The notes under the pieces are model-generated. The model made no database searches. It had not been told where the DNA came from and saw only the letters and a list, made by a program, of their open reading frames with translations. From a virus, in IMG/VR virus record IMGVR_UViG_3300025459_000008, positions 1 to 53,537 of that record: a stretch of 53,537 nucleotides of DNA. One strand, given 5' to 3'. Shown here in pieces: positions 44,189 to 53,223 of this stretch. The position numbers and the translations under genes are program-made. Numbering within the stretch: position 1 is the stretch's first letter; each line of letters opens with the position of its first letter.

Positions 44189-44368
44189 ATGGTCAAGTGT
44201 CCTAAATGCGGGAAAGAGAACACGGGCTACTTTCGGGTAAGACCTGGATTATGGCGTTTTTCTGACTGCGGGTGCCCAATACCAACAGAAGATAATGTAG
44301 CGCAATCAGGGAATCCGAGTCTTGATGTTTCCCTTGATGCACGCTTATCTCAAAGAGAGCAGCTATGA
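44189..44368 (+). CDS. Small zinc-ribbon protein
   Basis: 59 codons from ATG 44189. VKCPKCGKENTGYFRVRPG, then DCGCPIP: second ribbon gene in tandem. Coupled by ATGA to the connector gene. Unknown. Confidence 0.65.
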   Translation: MVKCPKCGKENTGYFRVRPGLWRFSDCGCPIPTEDNVAQSGNPSLDVSLDARLSQREQL

Positions 44369-45093
44369 ACCTTGGAGAGATGGAAGAAGAGCTTGCTACC
44401 ATCATCAGGAGTAGAAGCGACCGAAAGTTTATGAACCGATGGATCAACAACGCCATCCTGGAGGTGGCGACCGATTACAATTTGCCTCCTCTGGCTTTGG
44501 TTGATCCTGTCTCCCTTGGCGTAGATACTTCTAAATGGCTCTGGGGACTACCGGATAGTTTTCATAAGAGACTGTTTAAGTGCAGGCACATTAATCCAAC
44601 TAGTGGTGAATCGCACCATGTTCATGTTTGTAACCATATTAATGAATTAAATAGCAAGAATCATGCCACGATTGGTGAGCATGTTCGGGAAGTGGCAGTG
44701 GCGATGCAGGGAGGGAGTGCTCAAGGGGATAATTATTACTTGGGGATTCATCCTCTGGCGACTGAAACCTTGAGTCTCTGGTACTACCAGAAGCCCGCTG
44801 TCCTGATAAAACCAGCCGATGTGTCCGACTGCATCCCTCCGGGCTATGAGCGGCGGGTGATTTACCCTAAAGTCATTATTCTAAATTACAACTTCATCGT
44901 AGATCAGATCACCGATTTTGACTTTAAACCTATGCAATATTGGGTAAACGAATTAAAAAAGGGACTCAATGGTGCTCCCGGCGAAGGAATCGGGCTGTTG
45001 AATTTCTATGCGCTAAATTACAACAAGCCCCGGCGCCATGGTGGCCGGGACCCTATAGGCCCGAGCAGAAGGTACTTCCGTGGCTACTTCTAG
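44365..45093 (+). CDS. Head-tail connector/adaptor (probable)
   Basis: 242 residues. Helical start (GEMEEELATIIRSRSDRKFM, RWINNAILEVATDYNLP) and a beta middle (NYYLGIHPLATETLSLWYYQ KP), typical of podovirus P22 gp4-like adaptors. Overlaps the next gene by 14 bases. Confidence 0.7.
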   Translation: MNLGEMEEELATIIRSRSDRKFMNRWINNAILEVATDYNLPPLALVDPVSLGVDTSKWLWGLPDSFHKRLFKCRHINPTSGESHHVHVCNHINELNSKNHATIGEHVREVAVAMQGGSAQGDNYYLGIHPLATETLSLWYYQKPAVLIKPADVSDCIPPGYERRVIYPKVIILNYNFIVDQITDFDFKPMQYWVNELKKGLNGAPGEGIGLLNFYALNYNKPRRHGGRDPIGPSRRYFRGYF

Positions 45094-46411
45094 ACCAGGA
45101 AAACCTATCGAGATATGGGGTTCCAAAGGGATGGATAACCTACCCCGGTCCCCGGCTAATTTACTGGACCAGAACCGGCAGATGACTCCCCACATCCTGC
45201 TCAACGCCGATGTGACCGACGGCGGGGTGCTGGTGCGCCGTGGTGGTTTTAGGACTCCCAAATCTCTGACTGGCTGCCATTCTCTGGCGGGGCAGGAATC
45301 AGGCCTGAGCGTCATGCTCTGTGTGGCCCAAGGGGTAGCTTTCCCTCAATCGCTTTTTCAAATTGAAGAAGATGGTGCACAGGAGCTGGGCCCTGTTTCT
45401 GGCCCGCCGGCCCAAGTTTCCTATGCGGAGATCAACAACCGGATTTACATGGCAAATACCTACTGGACCGGAGTTCTCAATTTGATAACCGGGGAATTGG
45501 AGTCCTGGGGGGTGCCGCTGCCGCCGGTGCCGCGGATCAGCCTGGTGGATGGCGACCTGCCGCCAGGGGAATACAAGCTCTGTTACACAAACCGGATCGG
45601 TGACCGCTTGGGGGGCAACGGTCCCTTGACGGCAATCCGCTGGGAAGGTGGGACTTACGGGATTCAGCTTAACAACCTGCCGGCAGGAGCATTGGCATGG
45701 ATGACACAGGCGAATGGAAAAGACCTATTCCGGGCACGGGTTACGAGTGGATTGATTTCCTCAATAGCACCGGATTTCCACCCGTTCCCATCCTTCATGG
45801 TACAGCCGCCCCCGGGGTTCAGCCACCTAGTATATGCCCTGGGCCGAATTTGGGGACTGCGCGGGAAGAGAATGTATTACTCAGACCCGGGACTCTTCGA
45901 GTGGTTCCGGCCTAAAAACTATCTTCCTTTCCTGGAAGACCTCACTCTCATCGGGCCGGGAATGGATGGGCTTTTCGTGAACTCTTGGTTCTCCACTTGG
46001 TACTTAGAAGGACGGGACCCCAAGACCATGAAAGCGAACCTGGTGGGCCAGGACGCAATCCCGGGAACCCTGGCCATGACAGAACAGGATTCCGGCCACT
46101 ACACCATCTCTCGGCCCGACAGCTTTCCTCCCACCCCCACCTGGATGTCTCCCACGGGTTTCGTGGTGGGGAGCCACAGCGGGCATTGTGTGACCAAGAC
46201 GGAGCATCGCCTGAGGATTAACACCCGGGGTCAGGGCGCCAGCCTTTATCGGATGCGCAAAGGCATTCCGCAGATTTTAACCACGCTTTTTGGCCCGCCA
46301 GAGGGAGAAGGATCGGCGGACCTCGACGCCATATTCGCCAGAGGTCGGATTTATATTCCAGCTCCACTAGACATTATTGGCTGTGGTGGGGCCATCGCTG
46401 GTGGCCTTTAA
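45080..46411 (+). CDS. Tail stabilisation/hub protein (P22 gp10-like)
   Basis: 443 residues. LPRSPANLLDQNRQMTPHIL start, then repeated beta modules with RIWGLRGKRMYYSDPGLFEW, GPGMDGLFVNSWFSTWYLEG. 'YySdP..fe.f....ylpf' is the signature of podovirus tail stabilisation beta-propellers. Its last residues (PLDIIGCGGAIAGGL) copy the repeat motif of the protein at 48586. Confidence 0.7.
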   Translation: MATSRPGKPIEIWGSKGMDNLPRSPANLLDQNRQMTPHILLNADVTDGGVLVRRGGFRTPKSLTGCHSLAGQESGLSVMLCVAQGVAFPQSLFQIEEDGAQELGPVSGPPAQVSYAEINNRIYMANTYWTGVLNLITGELESWGVPLPPVPRISLVDGDLPPGEYKLCYTNRIGDRLGGNGPLTAIRWEGGTYGIQLNNLPAGALAWMTQANGKDLFRARVTSGLISSIAPDFHPFPSFMVQPPPGFSHLVYALGRIWGLRGKRMYYSDPGLFEWFRPKNYLPFLEDLTLIGPGMDGLFVNSWFSTWYLEGRDPKTMKANLVGQDAIPGTLAMTEQDSGHYTISRPDSFPPTPTWMSPTGFVVGSHSGHCVTKTEHRLRINTRGQGASLYRMRKGIPQILTTLFGPPEGEGSADLDAIFARGRIYIPAPLDIIGCGGAIAGGL

Positions 46412-46435
46412 CATCAAAATTTAAGGAGAACGACC

Positions 46436-47404
46436 ATGAGTATCATGCTACCTGGTGAAGCCCTGATTGAATGGATGAAGGATGTCATCCGGTGCGAGGC
46501 CCCCGTTTTGAGACTTTACAAAAACATCGTGGTTCCTGGCAGCAGCACCTCTTTTGCTGCTCTAACGGAACTCAGCAAAGGCGGGGGTGAGGCATATGCG
46601 GAGATTCCGCTTTCCAACATCATCAACGAAACTGCCCCGACCGCGGGCCAATGGTTTGTCAGCCTGAACGCCCAGGGCCAGGCGGTGGCGCAGTATGGTT
46701 TGGCCGCAGCGCCGCCGGGCTGGACCTTCAATGCCACGGATGTCGCTGATGTCGAGACGGTCTATGGCTGCGCCTTGATTTCCTATCAGATACCTTTCAC
46801 CGGCGGCGCCAAGCAGATCAGGGTGGGGGATACCATTCAGGGCGTCACCTCCGGGGCCACCGGCATCGTGACCGCGGTGGATGTCGAGTCGGGAAGCTGG
46901 GGGGCTGCGGCAGCCGGCAAGATCAAGATCATGTCTAAATCGGCCACCGCCTTTCAGACCGGAGAGAACATCACCCTCAAGGGGATCATCACCACGGTAG
47001 CCATAGATGCCCATGGCACCAGCGGCTACAATGTGGGCGATATTGTGGGCATCAATCAGACCGGCGCCTTCGGGGCCAAGATTGTGGTCCTGGGTGTTAG
47101 CGCTCCCGGAGGTTATCCTACCAGCATCGCGCTAGTGCCGGGAGATAGCGGCTTTTTGTATGCCGCGGCCGCGGGTTTGACCACGACTCATCTCTCCGGC
47201 TCCGGGGATGACACCTTAACCATCACCATCACAGTCACCCCGGCAAGCAACCCGGTCTACGCGGTGACCAACACCGGGACCAGTTATGGCGGCGACGCCT
47301 TGGTCAAGCTGTTCGGTATCGACAACCAAGCCACCGGAACACTGATCTCGGCCACCGGGCAAATTATTAGCTACTTGCCGGAACCCTCGCTGGCGACGCA
47401 GTAA
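46436..47404 (+). CDS. Tail-associated beta protein
   Basis: 322 residues, SD TAAGGAGAACGACC (the same 14 bases precede ATG 53224). N-terminal helical anchor (EALIEWMKDVIRCEAPVLRL), then Gly/Ala/Thr-rich strands (VGDTIQGVTSGATGIVTAVD). Likely part of the tail appendage. Unknown. Confidence 0.65.
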   Translation: MSIMLPGEALIEWMKDVIRCEAPVLRLYKNIVVPGSSTSFAALTELSKGGGEAYAEIPLSNIINETAPTAGQWFVSLNAQGQAVAQYGLAAAPPGWTFNATDVADVETVYGCALISYQIPFTGGAKQIRVGDTIQGVTSGATGIVTAVDVESGSWGAAAAGKIKIMSKSATAFQTGENITLKGIITTVAIDAHGTSGYNVGDIVGINQTGAFGAKIVVLGVSAPGGYPTSIALVPGDSGFLYAAAAGLTTTHLSGSGDDTLTITITVTPASNPVYAVTNTGTSYGGDALVKLFGIDNQATGTLISATGQIISYLPEPSLATQ

Positions 47405-47415
47405 TCGAGGTGACC

Positions 47416-48585
47416 ATGGCCATCGGCCTGACCACCTTCGAGAAATATCCGAATAGCTGGAGGTTTGACCTCCCGGACTTCCCCTTTGTCCAAAAGGGGA
47501 CGGTCGTTAAGGGAGTCATAACCGATTTTCAGAAGATTCAAGATGATCCAATCCAGGTAGCCCCGCTGGTGAAGGTGGACATCGGCGGGGACTACCTGCC
47601 TCTTTCTTACCATCCCAAGGCGCAGTATTGGGACACCCCTGCCCACAAAGCCCAGGACTTTAATCAAGATGGGGGGTACTTTGAAAACGCTTGGCAGAGT
47701 TTTCGCGGCGGCGATGAAGTGGCAGTCATGGTCCAGGAAGGCACCCCCGCCAGAGTCATCGCCTTTGCCGACGGGGTGCCGCGTCTGGGAGAGGCCCTTT
47801 TTCATGTAGATTGGGAAGGCCAAACTTGTGAGGTGCAAATGGCCTCCCTCGTTAATGGCGGTCAGGTTGGGGATATTTATGGTGGAGATTATATTGATAA
47901 CGGCGATTTGAATAACTGGAACCTTAATATGAAAGGTCCAGACGGGGCTGACTTGAAGTTACTGCGGCCCTGTATTATCCATAAACTTCAAGATTTACCT
48001 TCCGTGCTTAATATAGGCTGGATTATCGACAACAATCCGCCGACCCAAGATCCAGCGCCTGATGCGTGGGCAGTATTTTATAAAGAAACCAAAGATATAG
48101 GAGATTATAAACTTTTTGGTATAACAGTACCAATCGGGGCCATCTTATATTTGATCCCATTTATCGTAGTTCATGGTGTTAGTACACTTAAAGAATGGCG
48201 GATTGGGGGACCAGCTCCTGACCCTCCCCCCAAGTATCCACCATCAGGCTGGGATCAGGATTACCCATTTCCCTATCCGTATGGATCATGGTCTCTCTAT
48301 TCTTCAACCGTAACAGACGATTATTATACCGTTACAGAATACTATCAGGATAATCTCATCGTGCAGGCCGCAGTTTATCAGCCGGAATTAGAGAATAGCC
48401 CTTCTCTATCTTCATTTACTCCTCAATCCTGGGGGGCAAACGCTCTAAGATCAAAGATATTAAGTCTATTGTTTGCTCAAACTTATGATAATTCCTGGGG
48501 ATTTAACCCGGGTTTTAAGATTTTTGTTCGTCCCCACACCAAGGTCGAACTCCAAGCCGCAGGTATGTGGCCCAAGGCAGCTTAA
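47416..48585 (+). CDS. Tail protein, unknown
   Basis: 389 residues from ATG 47416 (GAGGTGACC; GTG 47410 also possible). Folded first third (WRFDLPDFPFVQKGTVVKGV), then an AT-richer middle and end from about 47880 with many aromatic residues (DYYTVTEYYQDNLIVQAAVY). The composition change suggests a swapped receptor-type domain. Ends directly at the next gene. Confidence 0.65.
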   Translation: MAIGLTTFEKYPNSWRFDLPDFPFVQKGTVVKGVITDFQKIQDDPIQVAPLVKVDIGGDYLPLSYHPKAQYWDTPAHKAQDFNQDGGYFENAWQSFRGGDEVAVMVQEGTPARVIAFADGVPRLGEALFHVDWEGQTCEVQMASLVNGGQVGDIYGGDYIDNGDLNNWNLNMKGPDGADLKLLRPCIIHKLQDLPSVLNIGWIIDNNPPTQDPAPDAWAVFYKETKDIGDYKLFGITVPIGAILYLIPFIVVHGVSTLKEWRIGGPAPDPPPKYPPSGWDQDYPFPYPYGSWSLYSSTVTDDYYTVTEYYQDNLIVQAAVYQPELENSPSLSSFTPQSWGANALRSKILSLLFAQTYDNSWGFNPGFKIFVRPHTKVELQAAGMWPKAA

Positions 48586-49923
48586 ATGCCTCCAATTCTA
48601 AACATCATCGGCACCGGCGGAGCAGTAGCGGACGGGTTCAGTATTTGGGCCCGCTGGGGGCTGAGTGTCGCCCTTATCGGCAAGGGTGGTGGTAAGGGAG
48701 GCGGGCCTAAAAGCATCTTCTCCACCAAAATGCCAGCGGTGGTTATAGGTGCCGGCGGCGCCAAGGCTGGCGGAAGCAGCGTTTTTATCTCCACCTTGCC
48801 GTCAGTGCTTCATATTATCGGCGCCGGCGGGGCCACGGCTGATGGACAGGGAATTTTTGTCAGTAAACGCCCGGGTGTTCTGGTAGGCGCTGGCGGGGCC
48901 AAGGCCGGGGGCGTCGGAGTCTTCGTTTCCACTCTGCCGGCAAAACCGTCCGCGGCCCAGAGAATCGGTACGGGCGGGGCCAAGGCCGGCGGCGCCAGCA
49001 TCTTCATCAGCGTCATTCCAACAATCCTAAGAATTATAGGCTTGGGCGGGGCAAAAGTCGGACTGCAAACCGCACTTCCCACGCTGAAGTCGGTGCTCCC
49101 ATCCCAGCTAGCTGCGCCTGGACCCACCCTTATTGTTGGCGGAGGCGGCGCCAAAGGAGGCGGGACCGGAGTTTTTAGCGGTATTATTCCCTCAACTCTG
49201 AATCTTATCGGGGTGGGGGGAGCCAAGGCCGGTGTCTTGATTTCTCTCCCTGCCTTGAAATCCGTGATTCCCGCTCAAGCGCAGGTTGGACCCATTGTCG
49301 GTACAGGCGGGGGCCAAGGCGGTGGAGCAGGGGTTTGGAGCAGCACTACACCGCCAGCTTCTGCCTTTATCCGTCCCGGAGCGGACGAAGAAGCGACAGC
49401 CAAAGCAGGGGGCCGGGGGGCTTGGGTTTTCATCGACCCGCAGATTTTGGAGATCATCGGAGAGGGTGGCGCCCTGGGCGGCGGGGCCGGCCCTCCGGAG
49501 GTTGGGGTCTATGACACTTACGCCCTCACAGGGGGCCGCGATGAACCTTCGATTTACAGCGGTTTCAACTTCAATAGCTACGCCCGACTGCATGGCCGTT
49601 ACTACGGCGCTGGCCCGGCGGGAATCTCGCTGCTGGAAGGGGATGATGACGCAGGGGCCAAGATTCATGCCGGGGTGCGGTTGAATCCTTTTAACATGGG
49701 CAGCGAGAGGGAAAAGCGGTTAAGGATCGTGCGGTGCGGCGGCGAGACCAGGGGCGCCCAGGTAAAGGTCTCCTCAAACGGCTGCGCCAATTATGCCGAT
49801 GTGCATGACAGCGTGGCACAGGTGGACCGGAGTGTTCAGGGGCGGGAACTGGTCTTGGAAATTACAGGATTCAAAACACTCGACCATTTAGAGATTGTGC
49901 CGGTGGTGCTGGCGAAACGATAA
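48586..49923 (+). CDS. Gly-rich repeat protein of the tail
   Basis: 445 residues. About eleven repeats of ~23 residues, consensus (I)IGxGGAKAGGxxVFxSTLP, fill residues 1-310. The C-terminal domain (GVYDTYALTGGRDEPSIYSG, HGRYYGAGPAGISLLEGDDD, LRIVRCGGETRGAQVKVS) is beta-sandwich-like. Probably a fibre or adhesin with a solenoid stalk. ATG adjoins the previous stop. Confidence 0.75.
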   Translation: MPPILNIIGTGGAVADGFSIWARWGLSVALIGKGGGKGGGPKSIFSTKMPAVVIGAGGAKAGGSSVFISTLPSVLHIIGAGGATADGQGIFVSKRPGVLVGAGGAKAGGVGVFVSTLPAKPSAAQRIGTGGAKAGGASIFISVIPTILRIIGLGGAKVGLQTALPTLKSVLPSQLAAPGPTLIVGGGGAKGGGTGVFSGIIPSTLNLIGVGGAKAGVLISLPALKSVIPAQAQVGPIVGTGGGQGGGAGVWSSTTPPASAFIRPGADEEATAKAGGRGAWVFIDPQILEIIGEGGALGGGAGPPEVGVYDTYALTGGRDEPSIYSGFNFNSYARLHGRYYGAGPAGISLLEGDDDAGAKIHAGVRLNPFNMGSEREKRLRIVRCGGETRGAQVKVSSNGCANYADVHDSVAQVDRSVQGRELVLEITGFKTLDHLEIVPVVLAKR

Positions 49924-49967
49924 TAAGAAATTTCTTATTATCGAAATAAGGGCAAAACGATAATAAG
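49915..49967. repeat. 26-bp perfect palindrome plus third half-site
   Basis: CGATAATAAG and its reverse complement CTTATTATCG, joined by AAATTT, make a palindrome (49918-49943). AAACGATAATAAG recurs at 49955-49967. It starts in the last codon of the preceding gene and ends at the next ribosome site. Confidence 0.95.
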
Positions 49968-49976
49968 GAGACCATC

Positions 49977-50768
49977 ATGGGTCAGCTAACCAACTACACC
50001 GAAAAGAAAATCCTGGATCATGTGCTCAAAACGGCATCCTACTCGCCGCCCGCCACCGTTTACCTGGGTCTGAGCACTACGACTCCGAGCCCGGACGGAA
50101 CCGGCTGGACCGAAGCTGCTTACACGGGGTATGGCAACAGGCCAGCCATTGCCTTTGGAGCGGCTGCGGCCAAAGCCATCGCTCAGAACGCCGTAGCCAA
50201 CTTCCCTGCCTGCACTGGCGGGTCTTCCACGGTGACTTATTGGGGGATTTTTGATGCGATCACCGGAGGGAACCTGCTGGCCTACGGCGCCCTGTCGCCT
50301 TCTAAAGTCATCGCCTCCGGGAACACGCCCTCGGTGGCGAGCGGCCAAGTCACAGTGACCATCAACGCCGGGGGAATGTTCCAAAAATTTGCCAACTCGG
50401 TCCTGGCCTGGCTGTTCGCAGCGGGCAGCTTATCCGTGCCGACCGATGTGAAGATCGGCCTGTCCACCACTACGCCGGTTGATGGGGCGGACAATGGCAG
50501 CGGCACCAACATCACTGAGCCTTCCGGCAACGGCTACGCTCAGGTGGCTCAAGATTCCTGGCACGCGGCTTCCGGCAGCCCCGAGGCGGCAGCCAATAAT
50601 GGCACCATTACCCTGGGGCCGCCCACGGGGTCCTGGGGGGCTTGTACTTACGGGATTGCCTATCTGGATACCCTCCCGGCTTTCTACGGGACGATAATCA
50701 GTCAGACTCCTAATAACGGCGACACGGTGGAATACCTGGACAGCCAGTTTAGCGTCAGCGTGCAGTAA
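49977..50768 (+). CDS. Tail-fibre-family protein, two tandem domains
   Basis: 263 residues, SD TAAGGAGACC. LTNYTEKKILDHVLKTASYS, PPATVYLGLSTTTP start a phage fibre domain, and VLAWLFAAGSLSVP, TDVKIGLSTTTPVDG, EPSGNGYAQVA starts a second copy near residue 142. Both share 'v.iGLST..P...g' and an 'N.gti..gp....w......gI.d' end. Function: surface fibre. Confidence 0.8.
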   Translation: MGQLTNYTEKKILDHVLKTASYSPPATVYLGLSTTTPSPDGTGWTEAAYTGYGNRPAIAFGAAAAKAIAQNAVANFPACTGGSSTVTYWGIFDAITGGNLLAYGALSPSKVIASGNTPSVASGQVTVTINAGGMFQKFANSVLAWLFAAGSLSVPTDVKIGLSTTTPVDGADNGSGTNITEPSGNGYAQVAQDSWHAASGSPEAAANNGTITLGPPTGSWGACTYGIAYLDTLPAFYGTIISQTPNNGDTVEYLDSQFSVSVQ

Positions 50769-50776
50769 GGGATTAA

Positions 50777-53200
50777 ATGGCCAACAACTTCTCAGGCGAT
50801 GCCTCCTGCAAGGCCCTCTGGCGGTTTGAGTCAGGGGCCTTGGCTACGGATACGATTGGGGTTAACACTCTCAATCTTATCAATAGCCCGGCTGCCGATA
50901 CTTCAAAGTATAAAGAAGGTGCGGCTTCGCTTGCTCTGGTGGCCGCCAGCGATCAATATGGCTATATCCACGATGCCGCGCTTGTAACCTCCGGTTTCCC
51001 ATTAAATAGCACCGATTCCGTTAAGAAAATAACCGTCTGCTGCTGGTTATATGCTGCCAGCAATGGGTCCTACCGCAGGGTTTGGGCCAAAAACGATTAT
51101 GTGGGTAATAAAAAATGCCTTGATGTCGAGATTAATTCGGGAGCATTGCTAATAACCTGGGGAAATGGTGGCAGTACTGCTACAACAATAAACCCCCTCC
51201 TCACAATATCAACTGGGGTCTGGTATCATCTTACCATTATGCTGGATGGAGTTAATAAAGTATTCCGTCTTTACTTATATAATGCGTCAACAGGTGCTAC
51301 TTCATATTATATTACTACGCCAGGTTCAGCCCTTGGGGTTTGCACCGCCGATTGGCAGGTAGGAAATTCAGGTATCTATGGAACAGACAACGATGGTAAC
51401 TATTGGGACGGCGATATTGATGAACTGGTAGTATTTAATCGACTTTTAATTATGGAAGAAGTTGGAGCCATTATTAATGGAGCTTATACAGGAGCATATA
51501 GCATCCCGTCCCCCGGCAATGTATTTACTTACAATGCCAATATTCAGGGGAGATGGCGGTTTGAAACCGGGGCCTTGACCACGGATTCCAGCCCCGCCGC
51601 TGGTGGGAATGGTGCGAATACTCTCAGTTTGGCTGGAACTGCCAATCCGGTTTCTGATCCTTTTGGCGTCTTAGAAGGAGCAGACGCGGCATATCTGGCT
51701 ACCGCTGGAAGTTATTTCCAAATAACCGATGCAAACCTTTCAACCAACTTTCCTTTTAAAAGCACCGATTCGGTTAAAGAAATTACCATTTGCGGCTGGA
51801 TCATCCCTATCGCTTGGGCGCCTGATTCATCACACCCTCGATGGATATGGGGCAAGGTTTCTACTTTAACTAATGGGATTGGTGCCTATCTGGATAATAA
51901 TGGGCATTTGATAGTTTCTATTAGCGGAAGCACTAACTATGATACGGGCTTTATTCTTTCGTTGCTTAACACTTATCATGTGGCTTTTGTTATTGATGCG
52001 AATGCTCAAACGCTTGTTGTGCGGGTTTTTAATAAAGCAACTGGCAGCGTTAGCGATTATAGCACCAGTATAGCGTCCGTTCCATTAGGAGCGGGTATTT
52101 TTTATTTAGGTTTTGGGGATATAGGCTCTAATTATTATACTACTGTGGGTTTTTTGGATGAATGGGTAGCGGCCAATGCCCTGCTTTCTGATAGTGATAT
52201 AGACCTGATTCGGGGACAAACTTATGGACCTGTCACTCGAAATCTTCACACTACACCGGCCGTGGTCTCCACCACTTCGTCGCCCATGCTGGCGGTCCTC
52301 CGCAAACTGGCTACCTCCCCTGCAGTGGTCAGCACGGTGAGCAGCCCTATGTTGGCTATCCTCCGCAAACTGGCTTCATCGCCCGCGGTGACCACCTCCA
52401 CAAGCTCGCCTTTGCTGAATATTTTGCGGAAACTGGCTTGTTCTCCTGCGGTGCAATCTTCCACGCCTGATAGCGTAATGCTGGCGGTACTGCGTAAACT
52501 GGTGACATCGCCCGCGGTGGTTTCCTCGGTGAGCACCCCTAACCTGGCCGTCCAAAGAGCCCTGGCGGAGATTGCCGCGGTCATCAGCGAAACCTCGGAT
52601 ACCGTTTACCTGGATCTTCAGGCTACCCGCAACTTGGCTACGGATGTCGCGGTGCTGTCCTCGACTTCAGCCATTAACTTGGCGGTATTGCGAAAGCTGG
52701 CTACTGCGTGTGGCGTCACGACCTCGACTCCAAATATCATGCTGGCAGTTCTCCGGGAGCTTGTCTCCACGGTGGATTGCCAGACCGAGACTCCGGCCAT
52801 CAATCTGGCCGTCCTGCGAAAACTAATAACCACTGTCGCCGCGCAGAGCCAGACCTCTGCCGTCGGTCTCCAAATTCTGCGAGCTTTACAGACGGCTGTG
52901 TCTGTGGGGACGGTGAGTCCTGGAGTGATGCTTGCAATCCTGCGGAAGCTGGTGACCGACATCCCGGTCCTGAGCACCACTTCTTCAGCAGAAATAGGAT
53001 TCCTGCTCCGCCTGGCTACCGCGGTGGCTGTGTTCACGACTACGCCGGATGATGTGATTTTAACCATTATCACGGGGGCGGGCCCCACGGCGCCTCCCTC
53101 GCTGATCTCTCTGGCCGGGGCCTGGGTGGGAGGGGAAGCGAACGCGTTGTTGTCGGCGGCTGAAGCGTGGCTGAAATCAGAGGAAACAAAGGCAGATTAA
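50777..53200 (+). CDS. LamG-LamG-repeat tail fibre
   Basis: 807 residues. Two concanavalin-like (LamG) domains, about 10-240 and 250-480, each beginning alWRFEsGAL.tD and containing FPL/FKSTDSVKxIT. Then 13 repeats of about 21 residues, consensus TxPAVxSxTSSPMLAVLRKLA (490-765), and a short end. LamG domains bind glycans. The repeats may form a stalk. Receptor-binding protein is likely. Confidence 0.8.
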   Translation: MANNFSGDASCKALWRFESGALATDTIGVNTLNLINSPAADTSKYKEGAASLALVAASDQYGYIHDAALVTSGFPLNSTDSVKKITVCCWLYAASNGSYRRVWAKNDYVGNKKCLDVEINSGALLITWGNGGSTATTINPLLTISTGVWYHLTIMLDGVNKVFRLYLYNASTGATSYYITTPGSALGVCTADWQVGNSGIYGTDNDGNYWDGDIDELVVFNRLLIMEEVGAIINGAYTGAYSIPSPGNVFTYNANIQGRWRFETGALTTDSSPAAGGNGANTLSLAGTANPVSDPFGVLEGADAAYLATAGSYFQITDANLSTNFPFKSTDSVKEITICGWIIPIAWAPDSSHPRWIWGKVSTLTNGIGAYLDNNGHLIVSISGSTNYDTGFILSLLNTYHVAFVIDANAQTLVVRVFNKATGSVSDYSTSIASVPLGAGIFYLGFGDIGSNYYTTVGFLDEWVAANALLSDSDIDLIRGQTYGPVTRNLHTTPAVVSTTSSPMLAVLRKLATSPAVVSTVSSPMLAILRKLASSPAVTTSTSSPLLNILRKLACSPAVQSSTPDSVMLAVLRKLVTSPAVVSSVSTPNLAVQRALAEIAAVISETSDTVYLDLQATRNLATDVAVLSSTSAINLAVLRKLATACGVTTSTPNIMLAVLRELVSTVDCQTETPAINLAVLRKLITTVAAQSQTSAVGLQILRALQTAVSVGTVSPGVMLAILRKLVTDIPVLSTTSSAEIGFLLRLATAVAVFTTTPDDVILTIITGAGPTAPPSLISLAGAWVGGEANALLSAAEAWLKSEETKAD

Positions 53201-53223
53201 TTTAACCTGTAAGGAGAACGACC

